A DNA stretch of 64,000 nucleotides, from the NCBI RefSeq assembly GCF_040115645.1, contig NC_089552.1, forward strand, positions 2,294,001 through 2,358,000, read 5' to 3'. Both the position numbers and the translations under genes were made by a program. This DNA is from Euwallacea fornicatus. Its lineage: Eukaryota > Arthropoda > Insecta > Coleoptera > Curculionidae. The first letter of the stretch is position 1; every line of letters starts with the position of its first letter. Below, in pieces: positions 35,996 to 47,790 of the stretch. A model generated the notes under the pieces. It was given only the letters and a program-made list of their open reading frames with translations, searched no databases and had not been told where the DNA came from.

Positions 35996-38900
35996 ATGAA
36001 AGCGACCCTTTTGAACACTGCTTTAGTCTTGATCATCATCCTGAACGTGCACAATCAAGTTCTGGCTAGGCCGAATTTAAATAGCAGGTAAGATTTCCGA
36101 TTAAAAATTTAGTGTTTGTTTGGCTCCGAACGTAGCGATTTCATGGTGTCAATAACAATTAAAAATAATTTTCAAATCCGGGGGATTGTAAATTGAAATC
36201 CCGCTATCCTGTCAACAACCAATTTTACCGGACTAACTGCAATGCGACTTCTGGTTATTTTTAGCATAAATAGGGTTTTTTCGCCTCTTCAATAACTAAG
36301 CAAAGACGAGTCTGTCAAGTTAACGTTATGTTTGTTTTAAAAATATTTTTCCGCGATTCTATGCTCGGCTTCACTATGGATATCCACCTACCTTATATAA
36401 TGCATTTGGATAGACAAATATTGTTCTTGCAAACAATGAGATATTCCTGGAGTCAATTTAATTGCTGACAATTAAACCAACGTATATTTCATAATGTTGC
36501 TAGAATGTGTGCGAAATTAATTAAGACTCAGAAGGTCGTGATTCGCGCGCATAGAAAAATAAGCTGCGCTATAATTAAAACGTATTTCCCAAAAGAGAAA
36601 GGTGTGACTTCATTTACGTGAGTGAAAAACCAGCATGTTGATCATCTCATTCAAAGATTAAACCATGACTTTTGTACCAAATGAAATTCGTTTCCGATAA
36701 TACCACCTCCTATATGCAGGGCTTCCTTTTTTCAACTAAAAAAAAAAAAAAAATCCCTAGATGTCGTTTCTGCGATGCGGGGCGGAACTCCAAAATGATG
36801 TTGTTTCCACCTAATCTCCCCCCACCAGCGGCTCTACTCATAACCTTGATGGCAACCCCCTGCCTGTGACACCTTGTCTTAAAGCTCTTGCAAGACGCTC
36901 CTCAGAGGTGCCTCACAAAGCTACATGAGACAAACTAAATAAAATTGGTTTCCATTTAAGATCAGGTGTAAGTTACAACGGTTTGGTCAATATACGATTC
37001 GGCTGCTCTCTTCGTCTTACAGAGATGTTTTCGAGGATATTTCTGCTCCTTAGGTACCGCATCTTGTCGAGTTGCGTCCTGTAGGTAATGAGAGGAACGC
37101 CATTTTGCAATGCGTCGTAAGACGAAGAATACCAACATGAATGTACCTCTTGAACCTGCACGTTTGAGTGTCCCTCCCTGCTGAGCGTTAGAAACCGTTA
37201 CCATGAGGGCTGGCAATAGAAGCAAAAACGCTTGTTTTAGTCGTGAAAACTCTAGAGTAAATCTCGAAATAAAAAATTCGGAATTTCTTCTACAAAATTC
37301 TTTAAATGAGAAACGGCCCATCAAAATGCGGCGTTTTAATAGAAATTTGAAAAACACAACCTCCTCTCGTATGCATTTTAAGGTAAAGCAATTTAACAAC
37401 GAATTTAAAGCGAAATTTATCCCTGCTTCACTCTCTAATAGCACAGTAATACCTACGAGACCTGCAGCTGGCAAATATAACTTTAAGAAAATAATATCGC
37501 TAATAAAATGAACGTCTGCAGATTTTTAATTCCAGAAAGTTTTTGTGTAATTAGAGTAAATAAGTAGTTATATTTAGTGGACATTAACGAATTCGCCTTC
37601 ATTCATGTACATAGAAATATTTTTATATAATGTGAAACGCAACACGCTAAGCAAAAGGAGAAAACTGCGAAAGATGCAAAAATGTCAAATGCGTAGATGA
37701 ACATTCTACAAGTTTAACGAAGTTTCTTCTAGAATAATATTTAAAAACGTGCGTTCTTAAAAATTCTTTAAAAAAAAACCAGAATATGGCTCACCACACC
37801 ACCACACAGCTCCTGTGAATCTCCTGCGATTGCTTCCACAGGAACCTGCTTCGAATCACATAAGCACAAAGGCTCCGCCATGTATCAATGCCAATTGTTC
37901 TTCTAAGGACACGTTCGCTCCCAGTTCTTCATACGGAAACCTTAGATATGACCTTTGAATCTCCCACCATTGATCATAAAAACTCTTCTACCTGCAAGGT
38001 TCGATCTGGCGCGTGGGAAACCAAAAAGAGCAGAAGATCAACTTTAACGAAATGATCTTTTTTTTAGACATATTGTGAACCCTAGATTACGAAAGTTCTC
38101 TGTGAAGAAACACAAATATATGGATTCAGAAAAGTCACCTTCAAGAGAGTCAAAAATCAGATTTCTCCAATAGGATTCGTCAAAAACTGTCGATGGATTA
38201 AGTAATGAGGAGTAGGTATTAAGACTAACTCGCTCGTCTACAACGAATCATTAACCCTTTGTAAATATGTAAATAGAATGAGAATTAATTATCACAGTTG
38301 TACGTAGAAACAGGAAGAGCTACAGCAAAATTTTCGTATAGTTTGGCAAAAGATGATGATAACAATGTGAATACAATTTTCATCAACATTTTGTCATCAT
38401 GTATTCTGTCGCAATATGAACTCTAAGCACTATGAACATCTTCTTATCAACGTATCAGCTATTCTCCTCTTGCTGAGGATGTTTATCTGTTCAAAGACGT
38501 TTGAGTTGAGTTTATTACTGTAATTTTAATCACGTTACATCATTTACTACGGTTTAATTGCTGTTTTTGATCCTCAAAGCTGAACAAGAATTCGAGTCAA
38601 TTAACAACAAATATTAATTGAAGAAATTTCTTCTTTTTATCAATCGAACAACTGATTTGAGAAGATCTGGACAGGCAATACCTGCCAACTCAGCTTTCGG
38701 GACAATTCTCAACGCACTCAATACAGGGTGTAACATATCATCGAGGAAATCTATCAGGGAGCGATAATACTCTGGTGACGCAAGTTATGATATACAGGGT
38801 CGCGCATTTTCAACAGTTTTATAATTTTGTTTTCATTAGGTTTATTCTTATCTTAACAAATTTGATTAAATGTTACAAGTTGCCTCAGACCGTTGATAAT

Positions 38901-41900
38901 TATATATAAAAATTGAAGAACTAATTTAAATTTGGTATGAGGATTTATACAGGGTGTTCTAAAAAAATACAAAGCATCAAATAGTACGTCACCCAAAAGA
39001 ATATAACACCCTGTATATGGCTACCGACGATTTTGAAATTTTGGTGTAGACTGTCTTGAAGAAAGTGGGTGTATAAAATTGCAAAAATTTATTCAAAGGC
39101 ATACGTGAGAAAAACGCAAAATATGAGAAAACATTTCAAAATTTGTCACCCTGTATATCGAAAATTGTGCATTTCGATAAATTTTTGTTTACTATTTTGA
39201 AGAGTACTATTGCCGTCGAGAAGGTCTCGATGAAGATACGTTGCGCCCTGTATGTTGAGTCTAATTAATTTGAAGAAAATGAAGAAAATAATTTTTTTTC
39301 TCGAAAATGTTCTTATCTAACCCCAATGAAATTTTATATGTCTGCATGCGCAAATAAGCGCAGATTTCATAAAATCATTTGAAACAAAGGATATTTGAAA
39401 AACTAAAGTACGAATTTGTTTGAATGTTAAAGGCTAAGAAAAAAGTTTAAGGTCATCGAAAATTAACAACAAATTAGCCTGATGATTTTTACTTGAGACA
39501 TTTTTTATTAAGAAAATTATTTAAAAATTTGTTATCATTATTGTAGGGACCCTGTATGCAAGTCCATTAAACATTTTCTCAAAGCTCTCGTCACATGGGT
39601 AAGTTAATCAATTGGACTTTTGGATTTGCATACCTAGACCTGTAGGGTAATCACCTACAAACTGAAATCTTGAACATCTGTGTTAGCGTTCCGCAGATTT
39701 TCAATAAACCAACGGTAATACTAAGGTTTTGGCATAATCCAATAATTTAAAAAATCATCGAATATTGTAGAAAACGTCTGATGTATTGACTATTGGAATT
39801 GCGCAAATGTGGATGAATTGCTCGGGCAAAACTCTTTTTCTGTCACCTGTCTTCAGTCAGTTGTTCATAAACAGCAGAATACCCATTGAATATCCTGAAT
39901 ACCCAGGTCCCCTACAACATACGGTTTTCTTCTGCATCACCATCTACCACCTCCAAGCGACGCATCCCTAACATTTTGGATGACAATTAATTCTTGTCAC
40001 CGCCCTAGTGCGGCAAGTGAATAAGGCCATTATTACATGTTTAACAGTGAAGAGAGCAATTTCTTAAACATGTATACGTGCCAATTTCCTTTTCAATGCA
40101 GATAAGATGTCATTAGTTGATATTTCTTTTGACATTATTTTCATGCAAAAGTTGTTCACTTGGAATGACTCTTTAGTCGAGTATTCCGGAGTAAAATTGT
40201 AAACAATCCGGAAATTCTTAGTAACGCCATTCAGAACAATCAATTTTCCTATATATATCATACATAGCTCCCTACGCATTTTTCATAACTGGAAAAATAC
40301 CTTCCTCCAGCCAATAAGTAGGTAGATATTATCAACATCCTCATAACTTCTGCTTTGCTTGTATTCATCCCCCCCTTTTGAATGTAACAACTCATTAAAA
40401 AACCGCTTAAGCTCGCCAATTATTTCCATACTTACATGGACTTTAGATGGCACAAGCTGCATATTACGTGCGCCTTAACACAAATCAAAGCGACCTAAAT
40501 CTGCAGCTCTTCACATCACTGACTCCAACTTTTCCGGTTTCAAAATTTGGAAATTAATTTCGCAACTTCCTGGAAAGTCACCGGGTAAGTGGGTGCATAA
40601 AATTAAAGTTTCAAAACTAATTCTTTGCTCACATATAAGCCACCGTCCTTTTCTTGATTATTTACAACGGAGCTTAAAAATAACGGCTCGCGGCAAACTT
40701 GGTTAAGCCGGTTTTTTGCATTCTAAAAAGCGGTAATGCTACATTTTTATTTTTCAAGTGTTGGGGGATTAAAAGTTTTTCCCTGCGCGCGTGCGATAAA
40801 GTGGCTTTACCGCATGCATCTGCGAGATGAAAGCTTTGCCGCACGCGTGCAGGTAGAAATTGCGCCGCCCGAGAACCGAGGTGGCGCGCGCCAGTGTGAA
40901 CATTTTTTGTTTGTTTTGGGAGTTGATACGTTCCGGCTTCTTCTTAACAATACTTCCACGAATGCCGCGACTTCTCACAATCCTCTCCTGAGCGGTGGAT
41001 TATGCGTCACTACCAGACTTTCATCTCTAGACATGGACGTTAACGTTTGCGAGCTATTTTTTGTCCAGAGATGAAAACGATGGTTTCAATTGGGGCAAAG
41101 GATCACGAAAACCGCCCTCCTCTCTGATTGACAAAAAGAGGCTTTGTAATGACACACAACTGTAATTAGCGTGCGGCAAAGTATCGCTTTTCCCGCGCAT
41201 TAGGTAAACAACTATTTTACTCCTAACAAAGCAATTTTGGGAGTTTAGATTTTTGACGATGCGGAATACTAGTATGTTTACCTTGCAGTGCCCGATTATA
41301 AAATCGTTGTAGAGATTAACTGAAGGTGAGCTTGCTCACTCACACAATGAAGATTGGGCCTGATAGCAGTTGTGGGATTACGACAGATCGAGATAGCTAT
41401 TTAATAATGACTAACTGTTTTTCTGTACAAATACGGATATAAAATTTCCCGTTATCGAGAAAAAATCGATGACTTATTAATAAAATTATTTGTATAAAGA
41501 GAGCGCACCCCAAGCGTCAGCTAATAAATTTAATTCCTTGTGGGCCCCTCTCTGGGACAAAATTTGTTCCACTTTGTTTCCAGTTTACGATCCATAAGAT
41601 TGTTGACTTTTGATTTATTGCTGGCCATCGGAACAACAGGGGAACTTCTGGCATGATAAGGGGCTGTCTAATCCTACTGTAATTAGGTACTCAGCTTATC
41701 CAAGTTTCAATAAGGCAAATTTGATTTCGCAATGTAGTATGTCTCCAAACCTGTGGTGTATCTTTCGTGCTGGCGTTTCACTTTAGCTTATTAGTAAGGT
41801 TTTCGTTGTCAGCCCCAAAGAGGTCAGACAGCTGCCTACACATAAAAACTAGAGCTATACTTAACGAATAATTGAGAAACGCGTTGAAACCTCTGCTTAT

Positions 41901-44900
41901 CTGGAGAACATTACATTACGAACTTTTATTTTGTGTGTACTCAAAGTATTTGAGTTGGATGGCTGTTCTAAGTAGAGTTGGAGATTTAATTTTTCTGCTT
42001 TAGAGGCTCCGGTGATGCGAACTTGCTGAATGTTCAACTTTCCTGTGAAGTTGAAAAAAGAAGTTTTCAGCATCTTGAATGTAATAAAAAACTTTGTTTC
42101 CTTCTCCCACCACTCACAGATATTACTTTTTTAGTTGACAAAGAATGTACATAGTCCAAAGCGCTCTAAATGGGCGGCTCCCCTGGTTTTTGGGCGGCAG
42201 CTGTAGTTCATGTCACTAGCGACCTTCGCCAGTTAAGACCTGTTTCGGCCACTGTTCCTTATCGGGATTTAAAAAGTTGCTTCAGATTGCAGGACAGACA
42301 ACCGATAACGTGAGGTCACGTAACTTCGCCCTCAGAAAATACCGGCAGGTGGAGTGAGGGGGCCCAAGCACAAGACGCTTACGAAGTGCGAAAAATTTTC
42401 GTTTTGGAGACCAGATGAAGGAGAGTGGTGTGTTTAGGGACTAAGCATCATAAAAGACGTGCCTGTCAAAGACAAATACCCAATTACGCTATAAATGTCA
42501 CTATAGACCATGACCGAAATCGCATTATAATTGCGGATGAAAATTACAATTTTGTTGTCTGCCCAGGAATACCACAAGACTCAGTGTTCGTGCTATTGCC
42601 CTGGAATCAGCAGTATTCAAAACAGAAACCTTTAAAAATTTAGATATTTTCTAATATGCCGATGATGCAGCCTTGTTCGTAAATGCACAAAACAGGATCC
42701 AATTAGCATCGGAGACACGTTAAGTTGGTTATGAGAATTCACAAGGCTGGTTATTAAACTCGTATCTGTCTCTGAATCAACTTCCAAAGCGATCAGTCGC
42801 CTGGCCCTCACCATCTGAATGTGAATCTAAACTCTTCAAGTGGCGAAGCAAATCTTATTCTCGATAACTCATGGTTCAGGAAGATATGCTCAAGGCTGAC
42901 AGTTCATGAAAGTTTCATCCAGCTCCTGAATACTCAAGCAAGGGTCACCCATCGCTACGCAGCGGAGCCCACCAACTGAATTCAGTTCCACAGGTCTAGC
43001 TTCTCTCAAATCTGAAATACAAAATGGAGTAAGATCTTGCAATGAGAGGGATCGTTGTGTTTTTACCCGTAATGGGGAAAAGCTCTAAGGCCCATCTTAA
43101 CTTGACTTTAAGGAGAAGTGGTGCAGATGGCCGTTGAACTTATCGGTTCCATTCCGGATTGAGTAACGTAGGATTCGCCCTCTTGTATCTACGTTACACT
43201 TAAAACTTCGTTAATGTTACGTTGAGGTCAATGGGCTTCTTATGAACGTTAAGTATACGAGAGGAGAGCTGCGGAAAACCTAATCTCATTTATCGTGCAA
43301 AAATCGGCCTTAGGCCCAGTTGCACATCGCAGTTTAAATGCGAGCTACGGTTTGAGTCTCAGATTTGACACAAATTCCATTTGCTATCCATCGAGATCTC
43401 CAATTTAGCTGCATGCAGAGTTTAAATTGAAGGTACACAATTGGGCCTTGGAGCTATCTGGGAAAAAGCGGATTTTCCCAGCATTCTTAAGGTGTATTGT
43501 AGAGAAACCCGAAAGATTGCTCATCTTAATCAAAACTTTAATAGAGTTATGGTGTAATAAATCATCTCTGCTAAAGTGTTTCAAAGCGTAAACGAACTTG
43601 ATTTTCGTATAAATCGTCAGAAATGCCTGTCTTTGCATCAATTTTCTTTGGACTTATTCAAATTTCGCCACACACTTTTAGCAAAAATTAAAGCGACTTT
43701 GCAGCCAAGAACGGGTCGAGGGCCCTGAATGGATGGCAATTGACCGATTGAATCGAACCACAAAGACCAAACTGAAGTAGAGCTCCATTAGAGCTCGAAT
43801 TTCACTCTTCAATTGCATCTTTTATTTAACACCATTACTATGGGCCTGAAGGAAGCCGGAACGATGGAAGTATGATTGAAAATTAAATTTTCAATTATAA
43901 TATGAGACTATGCATATTTAACGAAACATGCCATTGCAGGATATTAATTTCCCAACTGGAAAATTGCCTGTGAAATGGTCTCCAAGAAAATTGATAATTA
44001 TTTTGCTGCGCCCTCTAAATTCCTCTTTAAAATTGAGTGATTACAGTTCCAACAACTTATAGATCTTCTTGTTCCGGCATTCGTTCTCCTCCAGTGGAGT
44101 TCTGCAGGGAAGCAGTCGAGGTGTAATCATATCTTTGTCTCACCTTTTTGAATTTATCCGGAGAAGCTCTCAGTCCACAAGACCGCTCGTCAGATAATGT
44201 TAATCTGAAAACACGAAAGAATTTCCTTATTATGCTCCCAGTTCCGACTCAATTACCTCGAACCAGAAACAAGCTGGTGAAAATTTTCGTTAATGAATGA
44301 AGGACATAAATTGAAAACGCTATGGGGATATGACCTAAAACCGGCAATCGGATAGCTTTAAAGGGCTATAAAACGTCACATAACGTGAGGGTATGAAAGG
44401 GGCTACAGTAATCCTCAAGTAGAAGCAGCTGCTAATAAAATTAATCCACCTGGGACATGAAGCCGGTGGGCAGGAATTTTAATGCCTTGTTAAAACACTG
44501 TTGACTGGAAACGACCTGTGGGAAAATTAATACTTATAATATGCAAGTTAACCAGGGAAATTAATTATTTTCCTTTCTCTCATTTATTATTTTCTTAATA
44601 ATATTGTAATAGTCGCTTTAGAGTATCTGAGTAAATTGTTAAGGGTGGCTGAGAAGATTGATGACATTATTAATCATACCATAGGCTTGTAGGTGCAACA
44701 GCTCAGGGCTTCAGCCACATAAGGCGCGGTTTACTACTTACCATGACAACTCATTAATTTCCTTTAACACCTCGTTTATTCCATTCTCTTGTTTACAAAT
44801 TGTAGAACATCGAATTTATCGCATTAATTATTCTGCCCTTGTCGGAGAAAATGAAAAATATTTTTCTTTCATTTTCCAGGGTGAAGCGAATATCAAGCAC

Positions 44901-46293
44901 CAACTTTGATGATGTAAGAACTCGTAACGAACTTGCTCAAATGAGGGGATACGCCATCACCTTACCAGTGGGAGGAGGTATACACGACATTGAGAGAATG
45001 TGAGTATCTACTCATGGTAAAAGCGTACTCTCTCGAGGGATGGGAAGATGACAAATGTAAATGGGCATACGACTTCAACGTGGCATCGTCACCTGATTGC
45101 CGCGCTGGCGGTTGATAAAGAATACAGGGTGGTCCTCTGGGAGCTACCACAACGCATGAGTGGAAATTACGAGTTTAATGTATTTTTGTTTTTTGCCAAA
45201 AGCCTGTTGTTGTAATAATATTTTCGACCTGATATGACTTCCGATTACATCGGAAATTGGCCCTTTATTTTTTTTTTAGACGGTACGTGACAGTTTTTTT
45301 TAAAACGAAAACGGTTTTGCTTGTCGGAAATAAACGTGAGTTTCATAATGCAACATAACACCGATTCTCAAATGCTTTTGATTTGTTTTGATTTTGATAA
45401 CCCAATTATCTACAAAACTGTTTGACATAAATCGATGAAATAAATTTTAATTTGCTGAAAAATTAACATATTTTTGTAAACACTTAATGAGTTGACAAAA
45501 ATTTTTGAAAAAGTTTTTGAAGAAAATATTTGAAATTTGGTATTTCCAAATTCAAAAAAGTATTTTTTTCCAAATAGGACCCTGCAATTATTTTTGCAGC
45601 GTTAGATTGGTACAAAAAAAGGAAAAAATAACGATCCACATCAAAAGTCTCATAGTTAAATTTTTTTTTTTTAGTAAATGGAAAAAAATGGAAAAGCTAC
45701 AAACTACTTTATATTGCGTATGTAAAAGTTGCATCTGCGCACCTTTGCACGAACTAGTTGCTTAATGTTTTAATTGTCGGTTTTATTTTTACAATATCAG
45801 GTTTTTTCCAGAAAACGAAAATGCAAACTGCAAAAACGAATTGAACGGAACATACGGATTGTGTCAGCTCTCATAGACGAACCCTGTAGATCCCTTAAAT
45901 TTAATGCTTGTTTCGAAACCGAGCTACTTACGTACTTGCACGCTTCAGATAATAATTTGGAACAAGTTTTGCGCTAACATAAACCCGCATTAAGAAAATG
46001 TAATATCACTCTAGTCTTACTGCATAGATAGTCGCAAAAGTATCTCGATGTTTATTTTAAGTCTCCGATAAGTTTACAATATTTCGATGCCTAATTGCGT
46101 CAATTAAACCATTTGAAACTCATTATATCTTCCAGCTTGTTGAACTAAAATAATCGTTCTTCGTTGCAGTGGCCGCAAACGCAGATCGCAATCCAGATTC
46201 CTGGAAGCCCTGTTCAACCACTCGGAAGAGGATCAAGGAGACCCTCGAGACGATCGGAATAACCTCCCGGAATTGATCTTCGATTACAAGTAA
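35996..46293 (+). CDS. Neuropeptide/peptide-hormone precursor with one predicted amidated peptide
   Basis: Three exons, 35996-36087, 44880-44999 and 46170-46293, join in frame through GT-AG introns of 8.8 and 1.2 kb to give 111 residues. Residues 1-24 form a signal peptide (hydrophobic core LVLIIIL, likely cleaved after VLA). A short RPNLNSR linker and VKR follow. Then comes a 37-residue peptide, 35-71, starting ISSTNFDDVRT and ending GGGIHDIERI. Exon 3 supplies the Gly and RKRR that close it, so Ile-71 would be amidated after convertase and carboxypeptidase processing. An acidic C-terminal peptide of 35 residues (77-111) ends in FDYK before the TAA. There are no cysteines. A long amidated peptide without disulfides fits ligands of class B receptors (PDF, CRF/DH44 or insect PTH-like), and insect PTH-like is worth testing, but I do not recognise the sequence. 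Expressed presumably in neurosecretory or gut endocrine cells. Confidence 0.75.
38721..39253. mobile_element. MITE, family A copy 3
   Basis: The left end ATACAGGGTGTAACATATCA and right end (reverse complement ATACAGGGCGCAACGTATCT) match copies 1 and 2. The interior shares TTTGATTAAATG..AAG/GTTGCYTCAGA with copy 1, so the two copies derive from one master element. A 72-bp palindromic element is inserted at 38946-39017. Confidence 0.82.
38946..39017. mobile_element. 72-bp mini-element nested in MITE copy 3
   Basis: It begins TATACAGGGTGTTCT and ends with AACACCCTGTATA, exact reverse complements over 13 bp, in the middle of the family A element. The ends are of the family B type (ACAGGGTGTTC). 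It is absent from the corresponding part of copy 1. Confidence 0.7.
40785..40895. promoter_or_regulatory. CpG-rich patch in intron 1, possible alternative promoter or enhancer
   Basis: Dense CpG (CCCTGCGCGCGTGCG, GCCGCACGCGTGCAGG, GGTGGCGCGCGCC) in an otherwise AT-rich intron. About 120 bp later, TTTCATCTCTAGACA at 41018 and TGTCCAGAGATGAAA at 41062 form an imperfect inverted repeat. No transcript evidence is available. Confidence 0.3.
42490..42800 (+). pseudogene. Non-LTR retrotransposon reverse transcriptase fragment (R1/Jockey-like)
   Basis: The plus strand reads GIPQDSVFVLLPWNQQYS, matching the G-x-P-Q-G-S-x-L-G-P-L-L-W-N block, and about 30 codons later ADDAALFVNAQNR in another frame, matching the catalytic A-D-D block. 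A Q-G-W-L-L-N-S-Y-L-S-L-N stretch follows, as in the helix after the active site. Frameshifts and stops show that it is dead. The Gly-Ser of P-Q-G-S is Asp-Ser. It lies in sense orientation inside the peptide-gene intron. Confidence 0.75.
45000..46169 (+). other. Second intron of the peptide-precursor gene
   Basis: GTGAGT donor at 45000 and TTGCAG acceptor at 46169. A single ACAGGGTGGTCC end lies at 45123 without a partner. Two lysine-rich ORFs at 45505-45977 are AT-driven and probably chance. Confidence 0.6.
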
Positions 46294-46316
46294 TTCTGAC
46301 AATGAAAACGACTAAT

Positions 46317-46322
46317 AATAAA
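46317..46322 (+). terminator. Poly(A) signal of the peptide-precursor gene
   Basis: AATAAA 24 bp after the stop codon at 46291-46293. Further AATAAA sequences at about 46965 and 47206 could give longer 3' UTRs. Confidence 0.6.
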
Positions 46323-47422
46323 ACACTGTGGCCATGGATACTTAATTTCCCTTAAAGTTTCCTTTTCAACGATACGTATTTTAGACGAAGATTTTGTGAA
46401 GATGTTTTTAGACCAATTTAATTTGTATGAGTTCCAGACTCTCGTCTCGCAAGCCCAAGAAAGAGGTTTTATGTCTCAGAAATGGGTGCTCCTAGTCCAT
46501 GTCGAATCTCATTTAATGGACGTTTGCAGACCATATCAGCAATAATTTTTATCGTTCTTTGATGTCGGTTGAGCACCTCTTGGCAAATTAATTTAACTTA
46601 TCAGTATTACTAAGTATACGTGTCAAATAAGTCAAAAAAAGTCTAGTCCGACCTCCTAATTTTAAGTAAGTTATTGCTGCGGTTCGATGAGTTTTAGTCA
46701 AGATTATCACCACATAGGAATACATAATTGTTGAGCTTTAATTAGATTTGGCTGATTTAGCGCCTAATTTGTGTTTATCAAGGACAGTCAAAATACGTCT
46801 CATTTAATTGGGTTCCTTTCCAGCAGTTCGGTGACAAAAATATAAGATAAATATAAAAGTTTCTTCATGTCTGTAACGTAGAGAATACCTATACTATAGA
46901 GTAAAGAGTAATTTACATTTTAAAACTGTCTAGAAACAATGTTCATGTACTTAGAAATCCAGAAATAATAAACTCATCAACAATAACTTGTGGTTTTGTA
47001 TTCGTTCATTGCTCGTTAAACTGCTTCAAATCTATCATTTTTTAAATTTAAGAATGATTTTTGTATTTAGAAATTGTGTGAATTTCATGCCTGAGTCGAG
47101 ATGAACGTTGTATAAGTTGTTCGTACGTTTTATAATTTTTGTACTTTAGTTATGACATATTTTTACATTTTTTTAACTTATTTATATTAATTTATTTGTG
47201 TATTAAATAAAAACCGCTCTATAAACTGAATGGCAACTTGTTTTACTTTCCACAAGAGGAAGGCGAACCGTGGCGCTGGGAAACCTGAAACTAGCTAAAT
47301 AGTCGACATGTCCCTCATTTCCTGTGTAAGCTGTCTTGATTAAGAGTTAAATTGAATTTCCCAACATTCGAAACCTCCACGAACCAGCCCCCATGAACTG
47401 ACCATCGCAATGTTAATTACAT

Positions 47423-47790
47423 TCATTTTCCAATTATTATCATCCTTTTCGCTTTTTGTTTGTCTCGAAGAAAATCTCTTAAAGACATCCGGTCTGATGT
47501 TCTAGGGACCAGATGGTGCAGGATTTCCCGAGGCATCTGCCCACTAAAAACCTCGGATTTCATTTTCTCTAGCCTGCAACTCTCTAGAACCGTTCCTGGG
47601 GGATAAGTCGTGATTGTCGAGAGGCTTGGGAATTCACACGTCAATCGCTTTCTGACCCGAGGTCATGGAGTGGCCGGCTCCAAACGCTCCTTTTTCTTAA
47701 CCAACCCAGATGTGGCATTGCTACAGCGGTCCATCTTTGGCTTGTCTTCCAACCTCCCATTAAATCACCCTTCGTACTAAAAGTAACGTG
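47423..47790 (-). repeat. Coding-like relic, family D copy 1
   Basis: On the minus strand 47770-47680 reads LEDKPKMDRCSNATSG followed by VKKKERLEPA. The block at 52365-52470 reads LETKIKSDRCINAASVVLK then EKERIDRAA. The shared pattern LExKxKxDRCxNAxS..KxKER shows they come from the same protein family. Downstream, this copy keeps 73 open codons (47644-47423) of unknown nature. Probably a transposon protein; the family is not recognised. Confidence 0.45.

Larger units (their letters stand above)
36088..44879 (+). other. First intron of the peptide-precursor gene (8.8 kb)
   Basis: It holds a poly(A) run (36738-36753), two overlapping opposite-strand ORFs near 36962-37511 without recognisable homology, MITE family A copy 3, a CpG-rich patch at about 40785-40895, and an R1/Jockey-like reverse transcriptase fragment near 42500. 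No convincing additional exon was seen, though long first introns of peptide genes often carry enhancers. Confidence 0.55.

Noticed and set aside
36962..37511. Overlapping long ORFs on both strands (170 and 102 codons) in the peptide-gene intron
   Set aside because: The two frames mirror each other, neither has a recognisable domain, and no splice or poly(A) context supports either. Likely chance.
37999..38020. GGTTCGATC, resembling a tRNA B box
   Set aside because: No A box or cloverleaf could be formed upstream. No tRNA was found anywhere in the window.
45505..45977. Two consecutive plus-strand ORFs in intron 2 of the peptide gene
   Set aside because: Lys/Phe/Ile-rich composition from A/T runs, no motif, and located in an intron with well-placed splice sites.
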